Notes under the pieces: generated by a model
The model's database searches: none
Told to the model about the DNA's origin: nothing
Seen by the model: only the letters and a program-made list of their open reading frames with translations
Shown here: positions 1 through 8,307 of the stretch, one piece after another
How positions within the stretch are numbered: position 1 is the first letter of the stretch
Layout: the number at the start of each line of letters is the position of its first letter
Origin: Flavobacteriaceae bacterium
GTDB lineage: Bacteria; Bacteroidota; Bacteroidia; Flavobacteriales; Flavobacteriaceae
Direction of reading: 5' to 3'
NCBI GenBank assembly: GCA_947461425.1
Contig: CANHKZ010000010.1
Span: 1-39,160 of the forward strand
DNA length: 39,160 nucleotides
Made by a program: the position numbers and the translations under genes

Positions 1-408
1 CACTTCATCGTTCAACATTTGTTTGGTCAATTTAATCGCATCAAAAACGTAACCCAATGTTTCGTTGACATCTGGAACAAACACTTTTTCTACATCTTGC
101 GAAGTCCGAATTGGATTTGGGATTATCGGGCCTAAATTGTCTTTCAATACCACGTGAATTCCCATCGCTCTTGGCACGACCAAAATGTCTGAAAACAAAA
201 TCGCCGCATCTGGTTTGACGATACGAATCGGCTGAACAGTGATTTCAGCTGCTAATTCTGGTGTTTCACAACGGGTAAAAAAATCATATTTGTCACGCAA
301 AGCTCTAAATTCAGGTAAATATCGTCCCGCTTGGCGCATCATCCAAACCGGAGGGCGTTCTACTTTTTCGTTATTAAGGGCTCTTAAAAAAAGGTCGTTT
401 TTAATCAT
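1..408 (-). CDS. hemE: Uroporphyrinogen decarboxylase (N-terminal 136 residues, runs off left edge)
   Basis: HemE decarboxylates the four acetate side chains of uroporphyrinogen III to give coproporphyrinogen III in the cytoplasm. The translated start ([20 protein letters not shown]) is followed by the family hallmark [13 protein letters not shown] at about residues 22-34, which carries the Arg residues that bind substrate carboxylates, and by a second typical stretch, [17 protein letters not shown], around 68-84. The ATG at 406-408 is the only sensible start. The gene is incomplete; the family is about 340 residues, so roughly 200 lie outside the window. It is the last visible gene of the minus-strand hemA-hemC-hemD-hemE run, 34 bases after hemD. 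Confidence 0.95.
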   Translation of the reverse strand, partial: MIKNDLFLRALNNEKVERPPVWMMRQAGRYLPEFRALRDKYDFFTRCETPELAAEITVQPIRIVKPDAAILFSDILVVPRAMGIHVVLKDNLGPIIPNPIRTSQDVEKVFVPDVNETLGYVFDAIKLTKQMLNDEV

Positions 409-442
409 TTTATTTCTATTTATACCATTACGGTATTCCTAA

Positions 443-1120
443 TTAATTATATTCTTCGATGACATCGGCAAGCAACTCTTCAATAGAAGGTTGAGGTGCA
501 ACGATGATGTTTTTAGTAACTGTATCCAAAGTCTCGGCAGTAGTTTCACCAATACAAAAGCACAGTTCTTTTTTAATGGTATTCTTTTTCAAATAACTTT
601 CCACTCCTGACGGACTAAAAAACAAAATCGCATCTACAGTCTCCTTTATCGTATGTGGATTCAATTGGGTTTCATATACTTCCACCTCATTGAAATCAAT
701 TTTGGCCTCTTTTAGCGCCAAAGGAAGCGTCTCTTTTCTCAAATTTCCGCTAAAAAAAGTGTAGCTTTCCTGGGCATAAATCAAACAAATTATTTCGGCT
801 AAATCCGAAGCATAATCAGTATAAACCACTACCTCAAAACCCGCTTCAGTTAACGCATTTTTACTTTTTATGCCTACGCAAAAGATTTTGTTTTTCTGAA
901 GTTGAGATTTCAATTCCTCAAATTGAGGATGATTAAAAAAACTTTGGACTGCATTCTGACTCGTAAAAATCAAATTGTCTTTAATTTCTTTTAATTCAAA
1001 TTTTTTGGTTTCAACATCTATGAAGTTGTATTCCAAAACTTCCAAACCAATAGCTGTTAACGCTTTTTTTTGATGACTCAAAAGCACTTTTGTAGATAAA
1101 ATTCGGGTTGGATTTGCCAT
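443..1120 (-). CDS. hemD: Uroporphyrinogen-III synthase
   Basis: HemD cyclises hydroxymethylbilane with inversion of ring D to uroporphyrinogen III. The family is very divergent in sequence, so the call rests on the 225-residue length (typical is about 220-260), the N-terminal region with LSHQKKALTAIGLEVLEYN, the FTSQNAVQSFF stretch (the family's conserved 'TS.NAV..F' segment) near residue 52, and the FFSPSGVESYL segment near 167, which matches the 'ftSpsgv..f' motif of the second lobe. Position between hemC and hemE makes the assignment strong. Its ATG overlaps the hemC stop by one base (TAATG), implying translational coupling. Confidence 0.9.
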   Translation of the reverse strand: MANPTRILSTKVLLSHQKKALTAIGLEVLEYNFIDVETKKFELKEIKDNLIFTSQNAVQSFFNHPQFEELKSQLQKNKIFCVGIKSKNALTEAGFEVVVYTDYASDLAEIICLIYAQESYTFFSGNLRKETLPLALKEAKIDFNEVEVYETQLNPHTIKETVDAILFFSPSGVESYLKKNTIKKELCFCIGETTAETLDTVTKNIIVAPQPSIEELLADVIEEYN

Positions 1121-2043
1121 TATTTTTTCAATTGATTCTTGATTTGAGCCATTAATTCAGCACCTCCATTGTTTAAAATTTCTTGTGCGGAATAAAACCC
1201 TAATTTCTTCCATTCTGAAATATCAACTGATTTTTCGATGGCTATTTTTTGTTTCCCATCAATTGAGAACAAAGCTCCTTTAAATTCAATCGTGTCCTTT
1301 TCTTCGTCGTATTGTGCCAAAGCGCCAATAGGTGCCGTACAACCTCCTTCCAAAGTCTTTAAAAATTGTCGTTCAATATAAGTACAAATCTCCGATTCAA
1401 TATCGTTCAATTGTGCAACGGCATCTTTGGTAAATTCGTCATTGGCCATTGCCACAACTACCATTGCGCCTTGAGCGGGAGCAGGAATCATCCAGTCTAA
1501 ATCGATATAATTTTCTGGTTTAAGATTGATTCGTTCCAAACCTGCAGCAGCAAAAACAGCTCCGTTCCAATCGCTTTCGGCTAATTTTTGCATACGGGTA
1601 TTTACATTCCCTCGCAAATCCACCACTTGGTGATTGGGGTATTTGTGCCACCATTGCGCTTGACGACGTAAACTTCCTGTGGCAATAGTTACTGATGTAG
1701 TTAGAAAATCCAAATTGCCTTTGTGTACCAAAATATCCAAGGTGTTGGCACGCTCCAAAACGGCCGCCTGAACAATCCCTTGCGGCAATGCCGTTGGGAC
1801 ATCTTTCATGGAATGCACCGCAATATCTACCTGACCATTGATCATCGCAATATCCAAGGTTTTGGTAAAAATACCTGTGATGCCAAGTTCGTACAATGGT
1901 TTGTCAAGAATAATATCTCCTTGCGATTTTACGGCCACAATTTCAGTGGTGTAACCTAAATCATTCAGCTTTTTCTGAACGGTATGGGCTTGCCAAAGTG
2001 CCAATTCGCTATCACGGGTTCCTATGCGTATGGTCTTACTCAT
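1120..2043 (-). CDS. hemC: Hydroxymethylbilane synthase (porphobilinogen deaminase)
   Basis: HemC polymerises four porphobilinogen molecules to hydroxymethylbilane using a covalently bound dipyrromethane cofactor. The 307-residue product has the expected length. Visible family motifs are IGTRDSELALWQA (7-19), HSMKDVP with catalytic Asp81, GSLRRQAQ (123-130) with substrate-binding Arg residues, LRGNVNTR (143-150), and LEGGCTAPIGA with Cys235 as the expected cofactor attachment site. It overlaps hemA upstream and hemD downstream by one base each (TAATG junctions), so the three genes are almost certainly translated from one mRNA. Nothing is truncated. Confidence 0.97.
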   Translation of the reverse strand: MSKTIRIGTRDSELALWQAHTVQKKLNDLGYTTEIVAVKSQGDIILDKPLYELGITGIFTKTLDIAMINGQVDIAVHSMKDVPTALPQGIVQAAVLERANTLDILVHKGNLDFLTTSVTIATGSLRRQAQWWHKYPNHQVVDLRGNVNTRMQKLAESDWNGAVFAAAGLERINLKPENYIDLDWMIPAPAQGAMVVVAMANDEFTKDAVAQLNDIESEICTYIERQFLKTLEGGCTAPIGALAQYDEEKDTIEFKGALFSIDGKQKIAIEKSVDISEWKKLGFYSAQEILNNGGAELMAQIKNQLKK

Positions 2044-3299
2044 TATTTTGTCATTTCGCCAATATTAAACACTTTCTCAATCCACTCAATACTTTCATCC
2101 ACCATCGTTTCTTCATCTTTCAAATGATTGGCAAAATGGTTGGTTATTTTTTGAATGATTCTATTGCTGATAATTTCAGCTTGTTCTTCGTTAAAATCGG
2201 CTAATTTTTTACGTTGAAAACTCAACTCACCTTCTTTTATCGAATGTAGTTTCTCCTTTAAAGCATGAATCGTGGGTGCAAATTTTCTCCCTTTGGACCA
2301 AGTCAAAAATTCTTCTTTGATTTCGTCAATAATTGCCTCCGCTACAGGAATATGTTTCTTTCTGTTTTCTAAAGTTTCATCGGTAATTTGCGACAAATAA
2401 TCCATGTGAATCAAGGTAACCCCTTCAAGATCTAATACATTTTCGTTTACATTTTTTGGGATGGATAAATCCAAAATCAACAAGGGCTTTTTCAAATTCA
2501 AAATAGCTTTGTCAACTGTAGGATTCTGTGCGCCTGTAGCCACTACTAAAACATCGGCTTTTTGAATTTCCAACTGTAAATCAGCATAATCCTTAACCAC
2601 TACATCTAGTTTTTGGGCTAGTTTTTCTGCTTTATCTTTTGTTCGATTGATTAAGGTAATTTGTTCGTGTTTAGAATGTTTGACCAAATTTTCACAAGTA
2701 TTTCTTCCAATTTTTCCAGTGCCAAAAAGCAAAATGTTTTTATTTCCAATGTCATCTACATTGTTCAAAATGTATCGCACTGAGGCAAAAGAAACCGAAG
2801 TCGCTCCTGAAGATATTTCTGTATCTGTTTTAATTTTTTTGCTGGCTTGAATTACCGCATTTATTAAACGCTCTTGGAAAGCATTTACCAAATCAAATGA
2901 TTTAGCATGAAAAAAACTTGTTTTAATTTGAGAGATAATCTCAAAATCTCCCAAAATTTGACTGTCTAAACCTGTTCCAACTCGAAAAAGATGCCCAATT
3001 GCTTCTTTGTGTTTATAAACAAATCCGAATTTTTGAAAGGTTTCCACCGATCCCTGGCTATTTTCACAAATCAATTTAATCAATTGAAAAGGGTGTTCTG
3101 CAAAACCGTATATTTCTGTTCTATTACAGGTAGAGGTTACTATCAAACTTTCAATCCCTTCTAATTTAGCCTGCTCCAGTAATCGATTTCTAGCCTGTGC
3201 ATCCAAACTGAATTTTCCTCTTATGGCTGCATCTGCTTTTTTATAGCTAAGACCCACGGCATAAAAAGAATGTGGTTTTGACGTATGATGGTTTTCCAT
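2043..3299 (-). CDS. hemA: Glutamyl-tRNA reductase
   Basis: HemA reduces glutamyl-tRNA(Glu) with NADPH to glutamate-1-semialdehyde, the first committed step of the C5 route to tetrapyrroles. The protein (418 residues) shows STCNRTEIYG with catalytic Cys58, the GTGLDSQILGDFEIISQIK stretch near 108-126, the nucleotide-binding LLFGTGKIGRNTCENL segment, and a helical C-terminal dimerisation region. The ATG at 3297-3299 is preceded by a candidate -7 box at 3328-3335. It is the first gene of the minus-strand hem operon and is divergent from the AraC-type regulator. As the usual control point of haem synthesis, its promoter is where I would expect regulation. Confidence 0.97.
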   Translation of the reverse strand: MENHHTSKPHSFYAVGLSYKKADAAIRGKFSLDAQARNRLLEQAKLEGIESLIVTSTCNRTEIYGFAEHPFQLIKLICENSQGSVETFQKFGFVYKHKEAIGHLFRVGTGLDSQILGDFEIISQIKTSFFHAKSFDLVNAFQERLINAVIQASKKIKTDTEISSGATSVSFASVRYILNNVDDIGNKNILLFGTGKIGRNTCENLVKHSKHEQITLINRTKDKAEKLAQKLDVVVKDYADLQLEIQKADVLVVATGAQNPTVDKAILNLKKPLLILDLSIPKNVNENVLDLEGVTLIHMDYLSQITDETLENRKKHIPVAEAIIDEIKEEFLTWSKGRKFAPTIHALKEKLHSIKEGELSFQRKKLADFNEEQAEIISNRIIQKITNHFANHLKDEETMVDESIEWIEKVFNIGEMTK

Positions 3300-3327
3300 A
3301 TAAAATATACTTTTCTAAAAAGTGGGA

Positions 3328-3335
3328 CAAAAATA
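3328..3335 (-). promoter_or_regulatory. Candidate -7 box of the hemACDE operon
   Basis: Read on the minus strand this is TATTTTTG, an exact match to the Bacteroidota -7 consensus TAnnTTTG, 28 bases before the hemA start. I found no TTG at the expected 17-23 base spacing for a -33 element, so the call rests on one box and on position. Confidence 0.4.
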
Positions 3336-3429
3336 TCATTAAGGCTTTGATAAAAGTAACGCTACAAGTGCTAAATGTGTCGCTGAATGTTTTTTTGAAT
3401 TGAAATCGGACTTTTACAGTAAAAAAATC

Positions 3430-3437
3430 TATTTTTG
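3430..3437 (+). promoter_or_regulatory. Candidate -7 box of the AraC-hemH-hemJ operon
   Basis: TATTTTTG matches TAnnTTTG and would give a leader of roughly 85 bases before the regulator ATG at 3529. There is no TTG at the usual spacing upstream. Together with the oppositely oriented box at 3328-3335 it would define a compact divergent promoter region with about 94 bases between the two boxes, suitable for joint control by the neighbouring regulator. Confidence 0.35.
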
Positions 3438-3528
3438 TACCGTAATTAAGTTGATTGAATTTGTATTTAAAAGAATTTTAAACTGTAAACTTGATTTATT
3501 TTCTTTTTAGTTGCTAAAAAATATCGCT

Positions 3529-4401
3529 ATGGGTTCACAAGAAATTATAAAAATCGAGGACGACTTCACGCTGATCCGCTTTCAGAATGACAGTGTCGCC
3601 CCTTTTCATGCACAACGTGAAGTAGGGAGTGGCTTGATTCAGTTTCATTTTGGAATCAAAGGCAACGCAAAATTTATTTTCAATCAAGGCAATTATGCTT
3701 TGGAATTAAAGGAAGAAAAATCATTACTTTTGTACAATCCGCAAAAAGAATTGCCGCTGAATTTAGAACTAGCGCCTAATTCTTGGGTCATTTCTGTAAT
3801 TATTTCCATCAAAAAATTTCACGCGTTGTTTTCGACTGAAGCCAATTACATCACTTTTTTAAGTCCCGATAATAAAGATAAAAAATATTATAATGAAGGT
3901 AACATCAGCCCCTCTATGGCGATCGTATTGAGTCAATTGTTTCATTATAGTTTGCATCCTTCTATTAAAAACTTATACTACAAAGGCAAAGGCTATGAAT
4001 TATTGAGTTTGTATTTCAATAAAAGCGAAGACCCTAATGCAGAGCAATGTCCGTTTTTAATTGACGAAGACAATGTGTTAAAAATCAAAAAAGCCAAGGA
4101 AATTATCATTGCTAATATGTCTGAGCCACCAGGTTTACAAGAATTAGCTGACCAAGTAGGCCTCAATTTGAAAAAATTAAAAATGGGTTTTAAACAAATT
4201 TATGGCGATACCGTTTATGGCTTCCTTTTTGATTACAAAATGGATTATGCTAGAAAATTACTCGATAGCGGGTCGTATAATGTCAACGAAGTAGGCTTGA
4301 AAATTGGCTACAGCACCGGAAGTCATTTTATTGCCGCTTTCAAAAAGAAATTTGCCACCACCCCAAAAAAATATTTAATGTCAATTAACACCAATTTATA
4401 A
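3529..4401 (+). CDS. AraC family transcriptional regulator beside the haem genes
   Basis: The 290-residue product has an uncharacterised N-terminal sensory region (about 1-185) and a C-terminal AraC/XylS double helix-turn-helix. The first HTH is LQELADQVGLNLKKLKMGFK, followed by the linker segment YGDTVYGFLFDYKMDYARKLL; the second HTH is VNEVGLKIGYSTGSHFIAAF, ending in the family signature FKKKFATTPKKYL. I chose the ATG at 3529 over an in-frame TTG at 3511 because homologous-looking proteins start near MGSQEIIK and no ribosome site favours the TTG. It sits divergently from hemA and 5 bases before hemH, so a role in haem or iron-responsive control is a reasonable inference. The ligand is not apparent. 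Confidence 0.88.
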   Translation: MGSQEIIKIEDDFTLIRFQNDSVAPFHAQREVGSGLIQFHFGIKGNAKFIFNQGNYALELKEEKSLLLYNPQKELPLNLELAPNSWVISVIISIKKFHALFSTEANYITFLSPDNKDKKYYNEGNISPSMAIVLSQLFHYSLHPSIKNLYYKGKGYELLSLYFNKSEDPNAEQCPFLIDEDNVLKIKKAKEIIIANMSEPPGLQELADQVGLNLKKLKMGFKQIYGDTVYGFLFDYKMDYARKLLDSGSYNVNEVGLKIGYSTGSHFIAAFKKKFATTPKKYLMSINTNL

Positions 4402-4406
4402 ATACA

Positions 4407-5426
4407 ATGAAAGGAGTATTATTAGTCAATCTGGGTTCGCCTGAAAGTCCAACTGCAAAAGATGTAAAACCCTATTTGGATGAATTTTTAATGGACAAAT
4501 ACGTAATTGACGTTCCATTTTTATTGCGCGCTTTGTTAGTTAGAGGGATTATTTTACAAACTAGACCAAAAAAATCAGCGGAAGCCTATGCTAGAATTTG
4601 GACTGACGAAGGATCACCATTAATTGTAATTTCAAAAAAAATGCATGAAAAAGTAAAAGGATTGGTTGACATTCCAGTGGCTTTAGCAATGCGTTATGGC
4701 ACAATTACTATCCTAAAAGGATTGCAAGAATTACACAATAAAGGCGTAACCGAAGTGATGCTTTTCCCGCTGTATCCGCAACATGCAATGGCCTCTACCA
4801 CTACTATTTTAGTATTAGCAGAAGAACTTCGCGCCAAGCATTTCCCTGATATGAAATTTACTACGGTTCCTGCATTTTATAACAAACCAGGTTATATTGA
4901 AGCGTTATCTAATTCCATCAAAAAACACCTGGAAGGTTTTGACTACGATCATTTATTGTTTTCGTATCATGGTGTTCCAAAACGTCATATTCGCAAAACA
5001 GATGTAACCAAATCGCATTGTAAAATGGACAGAACTTGTTGCGACACGCCTTCGCCAGCGCATGAATTTTGTTATAGCCATCAATGCTATGAAACGACCA
5101 AACAAGTAGTGAAAGCACTAGGTATTCCGGAAGGAAAATACAGTCAAACTTTTCAATCACGATTAGCTGGTGACAAATGGCTTACACCTTACACAGACGT
5201 AGAAGTGAATAAAATGCCAGAAAAAGGCATTAAGAAATTAGCGGTTGTAACCCCTGCTTTTGTGGCAGATTGTTTAGAAACTTTGGAAGAAATTGCCATG
5301 GAAGCCAAAGAAGAATTTATACATCACGGTGGTGAAGAGTTTATGGCTATTCCGTGTATGAATGATGAGGATGAGTGGTGTGGCGTTGTGGCGAAATGGA
5401 TTGAGGAGTTTAAAAATAGTAAATAG
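4407..5426 (+). CDS. hemH: Ferrochelatase with a cysteine-rich insert
   Basis: HemH inserts Fe2+ into the porphyrin ring in the last step of haem synthesis. Family motifs are GVLLVNLGSPESP at the N-terminus, FPLYPQHAMASTTT (120-133), LLFSYHGVPKRHI with the conserved His188, and TFQSRLAGDKWLTPYTD (248-264). The acidic helix VADCLETLEEI (287-297) is also typical. Between His188 and the QSR motif there is an insert with Cys205, Cys211, Cys212, Cys222 and Cys227; some bacterial ferrochelatases carry a [2Fe-2S] cluster on cysteines in this area, so cluster binding is possible here. Length (339) is normal. It lies 5 bases after the regulator gene and 6 before hemJ. Confidence 0.97.
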   Translation: MKGVLLVNLGSPESPTAKDVKPYLDEFLMDKYVIDVPFLLRALLVRGIILQTRPKKSAEAYARIWTDEGSPLIVISKKMHEKVKGLVDIPVALAMRYGTITILKGLQELHNKGVTEVMLFPLYPQHAMASTTTILVLAEELRAKHFPDMKFTTVPAFYNKPGYIEALSNSIKKHLEGFDYDHLLFSYHGVPKRHIRKTDVTKSHCKMDRTCCDTPSPAHEFCYSHQCYETTKQVVKALGIPEGKYSQTFQSRLAGDKWLTPYTDVEVNKMPEKGIKKLAVVTPAFVADCLETLEEIAMEAKEEFIHHGGEEFMAIPCMNDEDEWCGVVAKWIEEFKNSK

Positions 5427-5432
5427 TAATAT

Positions 5433-5975
5433 ATGTACGAATACCTAAAATCCTTACACTTAATCTTTGTAATCACTTGGTTTGCAGGGTTGTTTTATAT
5501 TGTACGATTGTTTGTATACCAAATTGAAGCTAGTGAAAAACCTTCTCCTGAAAAGGAAATTTTACAAAAACAGTACAAAATAATGACCTATCGTTTGTGG
5601 TACATTATTACTTGGCCCTCTGCAATTTTAGCTAGTTTTTTTGCGTTTTGGATGTTGTTTTTTACTGAAATTGGTGCTGCTTGGCTTCAAATGCCTTGGA
5701 TGCATGTCAAATTAGGATTTGTATTCTTGCTGTATTTGTACCATTTGAAATGCCACCAAATTTTCAAACAATTGCAAAATAACGATATAAAATACACAGG
5801 AAATTTCATGCGCATTTGGAACGAAGGCGCCACTATAATTTTATTTGCTGTAGTTTTTTTAGTAATTCTAAAAGACGCGGTGAATTGGATTTATGGGGTG
5901 ATTGGCATCTTTTTGTTTTCCATTCTCATTATGCTTGGATTCAAATTTTACAAACGAATTAGAGAAAAGAAGTAA
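5433..5975 (+). CDS. hemJ: HemJ-type protoporphyrinogen IX oxidase (membrane protein)
   Basis: This 180-residue integral membrane protein looks like the HemJ/UPF0093 family, which oxidises protoporphyrinogen IX to protoporphyrin IX just before ferrochelatase. The N-terminus (LHLIFVITWFAGLFYIVRLF) is the family's most recognisable stretch, with the conserved His9 and Arg25; a second polar patch, WMHVKL with His91 and Lys93, sits at the start of a later helix. Four to five membrane segments are visible (about 8-28, 53-76, 92-108, 132-148, 152-172). Tight linkage to hemH (6 bases) fits consecutive pathway steps. CopD-like proteins share this fold, so the name rests partly on context. Confidence 0.85.
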   Translation: MYEYLKSLHLIFVITWFAGLFYIVRLFVYQIEASEKPSPEKEILQKQYKIMTYRLWYIITWPSAILASFFAFWMLFFTEIGAAWLQMPWMHVKLGFVFLLYLYHLKCHQIFKQLQNNDIKYTGNFMRIWNEGATIILFAVVFLVILKDAVNWIYGVIGIFLFSILIMLGFKFYKRIREKK

Positions 5976-5998
5976 TTAGTGAAGAGTAATTCACTAAT
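5975..5998 (+). repeat. Hairpin overlapping the first copy of a tandem repeat
   Basis: ATTAGTGAA (5975-5983) and TTCACTAAT (5990-5998) form a perfect 9-bp stem around a 6-base loop, starting on the last base of the hemJ stop codon. There is no U-run after it, so it is not a classical intrinsic terminator; it could stabilise the upstream mRNA end or be part of an intergenic repeat. Confidence 0.6.
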
Positions 5999-6015
5999 CA
6001 CAATTCACTAATCAC
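5988..6015 (+). repeat. Perfect tandem duplication of a 14-bp unit
   Basis: AATTCACTAATCAC occurs twice head to tail (5988-6001 and 6002-6015), ending 6 bases before the kinase start codon at 6022. The reverse complement of part of the unit lies just upstream (5975-5983), giving the hairpin annotated separately. Confidence 0.85.
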
Positions 6016-6021
6016 TATAAA

Positions 6022-7491
6022 ATGAAAAAAGTCAAAATAGTAATGCTTTCTCTTCGAACTAGGATTTTCCTGTCGATGATCGTATTGATTATTATGGCTT
6101 CCATAATTTTAGCTTCCATTTCGATCATTCAATTTAAAAACGAAGCACGAGAATACCATCAAGATCGGTTAGAGCGCAAGGAAGACGAGGTTAAAGAACA
6201 TATTAATTATGTACTTTCTACCACAACCTATCCTTTGACAACTCAAAATTTATCTTTGATTTTTAAAGATAAAATTCACGAATTAGCACAGATTCATGCT
6301 ATCGAAATTAATATTTACAGCTTGGACGGGAAATTACTTAAATCCTCCAAAGAATCTTTCTCGGTTGATAAAATAGCGCCACCCATTCCTAAATATATTT
6401 TAAAATTAGTCCGCTCCTCCATTGAAAAACGATTTGTAGACATAAAAACAATTGGTGGTCAAAAAAATCGTTCTTCTTACAGCCAAATTAAAGACGATAA
6501 ATTCAAACCCTTAGGCATTTTAAATCTTCCGTATATAGAAGACGACGGATTTTATGATAAAGAGTTAAATGGATTTTTAATTCGCCTAGCTCAAGTGTAT
6601 TCATTCATGCTTATAGTTGCTTTTGGGTTAGCTTATTTTCTTTCGACTTACATCACCAAGTCATTAAAAACCATTTCTGATAAATTGAGTGAAACCAGTT
6701 TGTATCAAAAAAACGAAAAAATTAGAGTTGAAGCGAATAGTAAAGAAATCAATTTATTGATTAACTCCTATAATGCAATGGTGGACGAATTGGAAATTAG
6801 TGCTGTGAAATTAGCCCAAAGCGAACGTGAGGAAGCTTGGCGCGAAATGGCAAAACAAGTCGCCCATGAAATTAAAAATCCGCTAACGCCAATGCGTTTA
6901 ACGGTGCAAAGTTTTCAAAAAAAATTTCAGCAGAATGATCCTGAAATTAATCAAAAGATGAAGGATTACTCAGACACCTTAATTCAACAAATTGACACGA
7001 TGAGTGCTGTTGCTTCTGCCTTTTCAAATTTTGCGTCCATGCCTGCACAGCAAAACGAAACCTTAAATGTAGTGGAAGTCGTGGAATTAGCTTTGGATAT
7101 TTTCAACGAAGAGTATTTGGTCTTCAAAAAAGAATCGGAAGAGATTATTGCAGAAATTGACCGTACTCAACTCATTCGAATCATTACTAATTTAGTTAAA
7201 AATGCCATTCAAGCCATTCCAGACCAACAAGAATTTAAATCAATCGTGGTGCAAGTTAAAAAAATTAAAAATGTTGTTTTAATTACCGTAAAAGACAATG
7301 GGATTGGTATTAAAGAAGAAGATAAAAATCGGATTTTTGAACCTAAATTTACAACCAAAAATAGCGGAATGGGATTGGGTTTAAGTATCATCAAAAATAT
7401 TATCGAAAATTACAAAGGAAACATTACATTTGAAACACAATACGGTCAAGGCACTACTTTTTCAGTGAGTTTGCCTATTCTAAATTCTTAA
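6022..7491 (+). CDS. Sensor histidine kinase with HAMP domain (NtrY-like)
   Basis: A membrane kinase of 489 residues. It has an N-terminal membrane segment (about 13-33), an extracytoplasmic sensor region of about 150 residues without a family I recognise, a second membrane segment (about 188-208), a HAMP linker, a HisKA domain with phospho-acceptor His282 in AKQVAHEIKNPLTPMRL, and a HATPase domain with the N-box (NLVKNAIQAIPD, Asn394), VKDNGIGI, and GMGLGLSIIKNI. The HEIKNPLTP box is typical of NtrY-type kinases. A second in-frame ATG at 6043 (MLSLRTRIF) is an equally plausible start. No response regulator gene is adjacent, so it is an orphan and its partner and signal are unknown. Confidence 0.92.
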   Translation: MKKVKIVMLSLRTRIFLSMIVLIIMASIILASISIIQFKNEAREYHQDRLERKEDEVKEHINYVLSTTTYPLTTQNLSLIFKDKIHELAQIHAIEINIYSLDGKLLKSSKESFSVDKIAPPIPKYILKLVRSSIEKRFVDIKTIGGQKNRSSYSQIKDDKFKPLGILNLPYIEDDGFYDKELNGFLIRLAQVYSFMLIVAFGLAYFLSTYITKSLKTISDKLSETSLYQKNEKIRVEANSKEINLLINSYNAMVDELEISAVKLAQSEREEAWREMAKQVAHEIKNPLTPMRLTVQSFQKKFQQNDPEINQKMKDYSDTLIQQIDTMSAVASAFSNFASMPAQQNETLNVVEVVELALDIFNEEYLVFKKESEEIIAEIDRTQLIRIITNLVKNAIQAIPDQQEFKSIVVQVKKIKNVVLITVKDNGIGIKEEDKNRIFEPKFTTKNSGMGLGLSIIKNIIENYKGNITFETQYGQGTTFSVSLPILNS

Positions 7492-7503
7492 AAATACTTA
7501 TTT

Positions 7504-8286
7504 ATGAAGTACGAAAATCTATTAATTGGCATAGAAAACAAAATTGCAATTGTAACCTTAAATCGCCCAGAAAAACTGAATGCCCTTAATAAGAAAACGC
7601 TTGCTGAATTACATACTGTCTTTTCTGAATTAGAACAAGACGAATTAGTACAAGCCATAATCTTAACGGGAAGCGGTGATAAGGCTTTCGTTGCTGGCGC
7701 TGATATTTCGGAATTTGCCCATTTTTCAAAAGAAGAAGGTACCAAATTAGCAGCCGAAGGACATGAAAAAGTATTTAATTTAATTGAAAATTTAACGAAA
7801 CCCGTAATTGCAGCTATTCATGGATATGTGCTTGGAGGTGGGCTAGAATTAGCATTAGCTTGCCATTTTAGAATTGCATCAGATAATTCAAAATTAGGTT
7901 TCCCCGAAGTAACATTAGGACTTATCCCTGGTTATGGAGGAACGCAACGCTTACCTAGATTGATTGGAAAAGGACGCGCTATGGAAATGATCCTAACTGC
8001 ATCAACAATTACTGCAAATATAGCTAGAGAATATGGCTTGGTGAATCATGTAGTTCCAAAATCAGGCTTGTTAGAATTTTGTACCGGGGTTGCAGAAAAA
8101 ATTACCAAAAATGCTCCAATAGCTGTTACTGAAGCTATTTTAGCAATAAATGCTAGCTATGATAGAAGTAAAAATGGGTACGAAGAAGAAATTAACGCCT
8201 TCGGAAGATTGTTTGATACTGCTGATTTCAAGGAAGGTACAGCGGCCTTTTTAGAAAAAAGAAAAGCTAATTTTAGCGGAAAATAA
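7504..8286 (+). CDS. Enoyl-CoA hydratase/isomerase family protein
   Basis: A crotonase-fold enzyme of 260 residues, probably hydrating trans-2-enoyl-CoA in fatty acid or related acyl-CoA breakdown. The oxyanion-hole segment FVAGADISEF (62-71) and HGYVLGGGLELALAC (106-120) are present, and the two catalytic glutamates of true hydratases are in place: Glu115 and Glu135 (in FPEVTLGLIPGYGGTQRLPR), 20 residues apart as in the mammalian enzyme. That argues for a real hydratase rather than a dehydratase or isomerase relative, although exact substrate cannot be read. It starts 12 bases after the kinase gene and is followed at 21 bases by a small unknown gene. Confidence 0.93.
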   Translation: MKYENLLIGIENKIAIVTLNRPEKLNALNKKTLAELHTVFSELEQDELVQAIILTGSGDKAFVAGADISEFAHFSKEEGTKLAAEGHEKVFNLIENLTKPVIAAIHGYVLGGGLELALACHFRIASDNSKLGFPEVTLGLIPGYGGTQRLPRLIGKGRAMEMILTASTITANIAREYGLVNHVVPKSGLLEFCTGVAEKITKNAPIAVTEAILAINASYDRSKNGYEEEINAFGRLFDTADFKEGTAAFLEKRKANFSGK

Positions 8287-8307
8287 TTCACCTTTTAAAC
8301 AAAATAA

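Noticed and set aside
239..442. 67-codon plus-strand open frame opposite hemE and the hemE-hemD gap
   Set aside because: It is antisense to a clear HemE coding sequence and its product has no recognisable feature.
5975..6001. Hairpin after hemJ as an intrinsic terminator
   Set aside because: The stem is AT-rich and no T-run follows; better described as a repeat.
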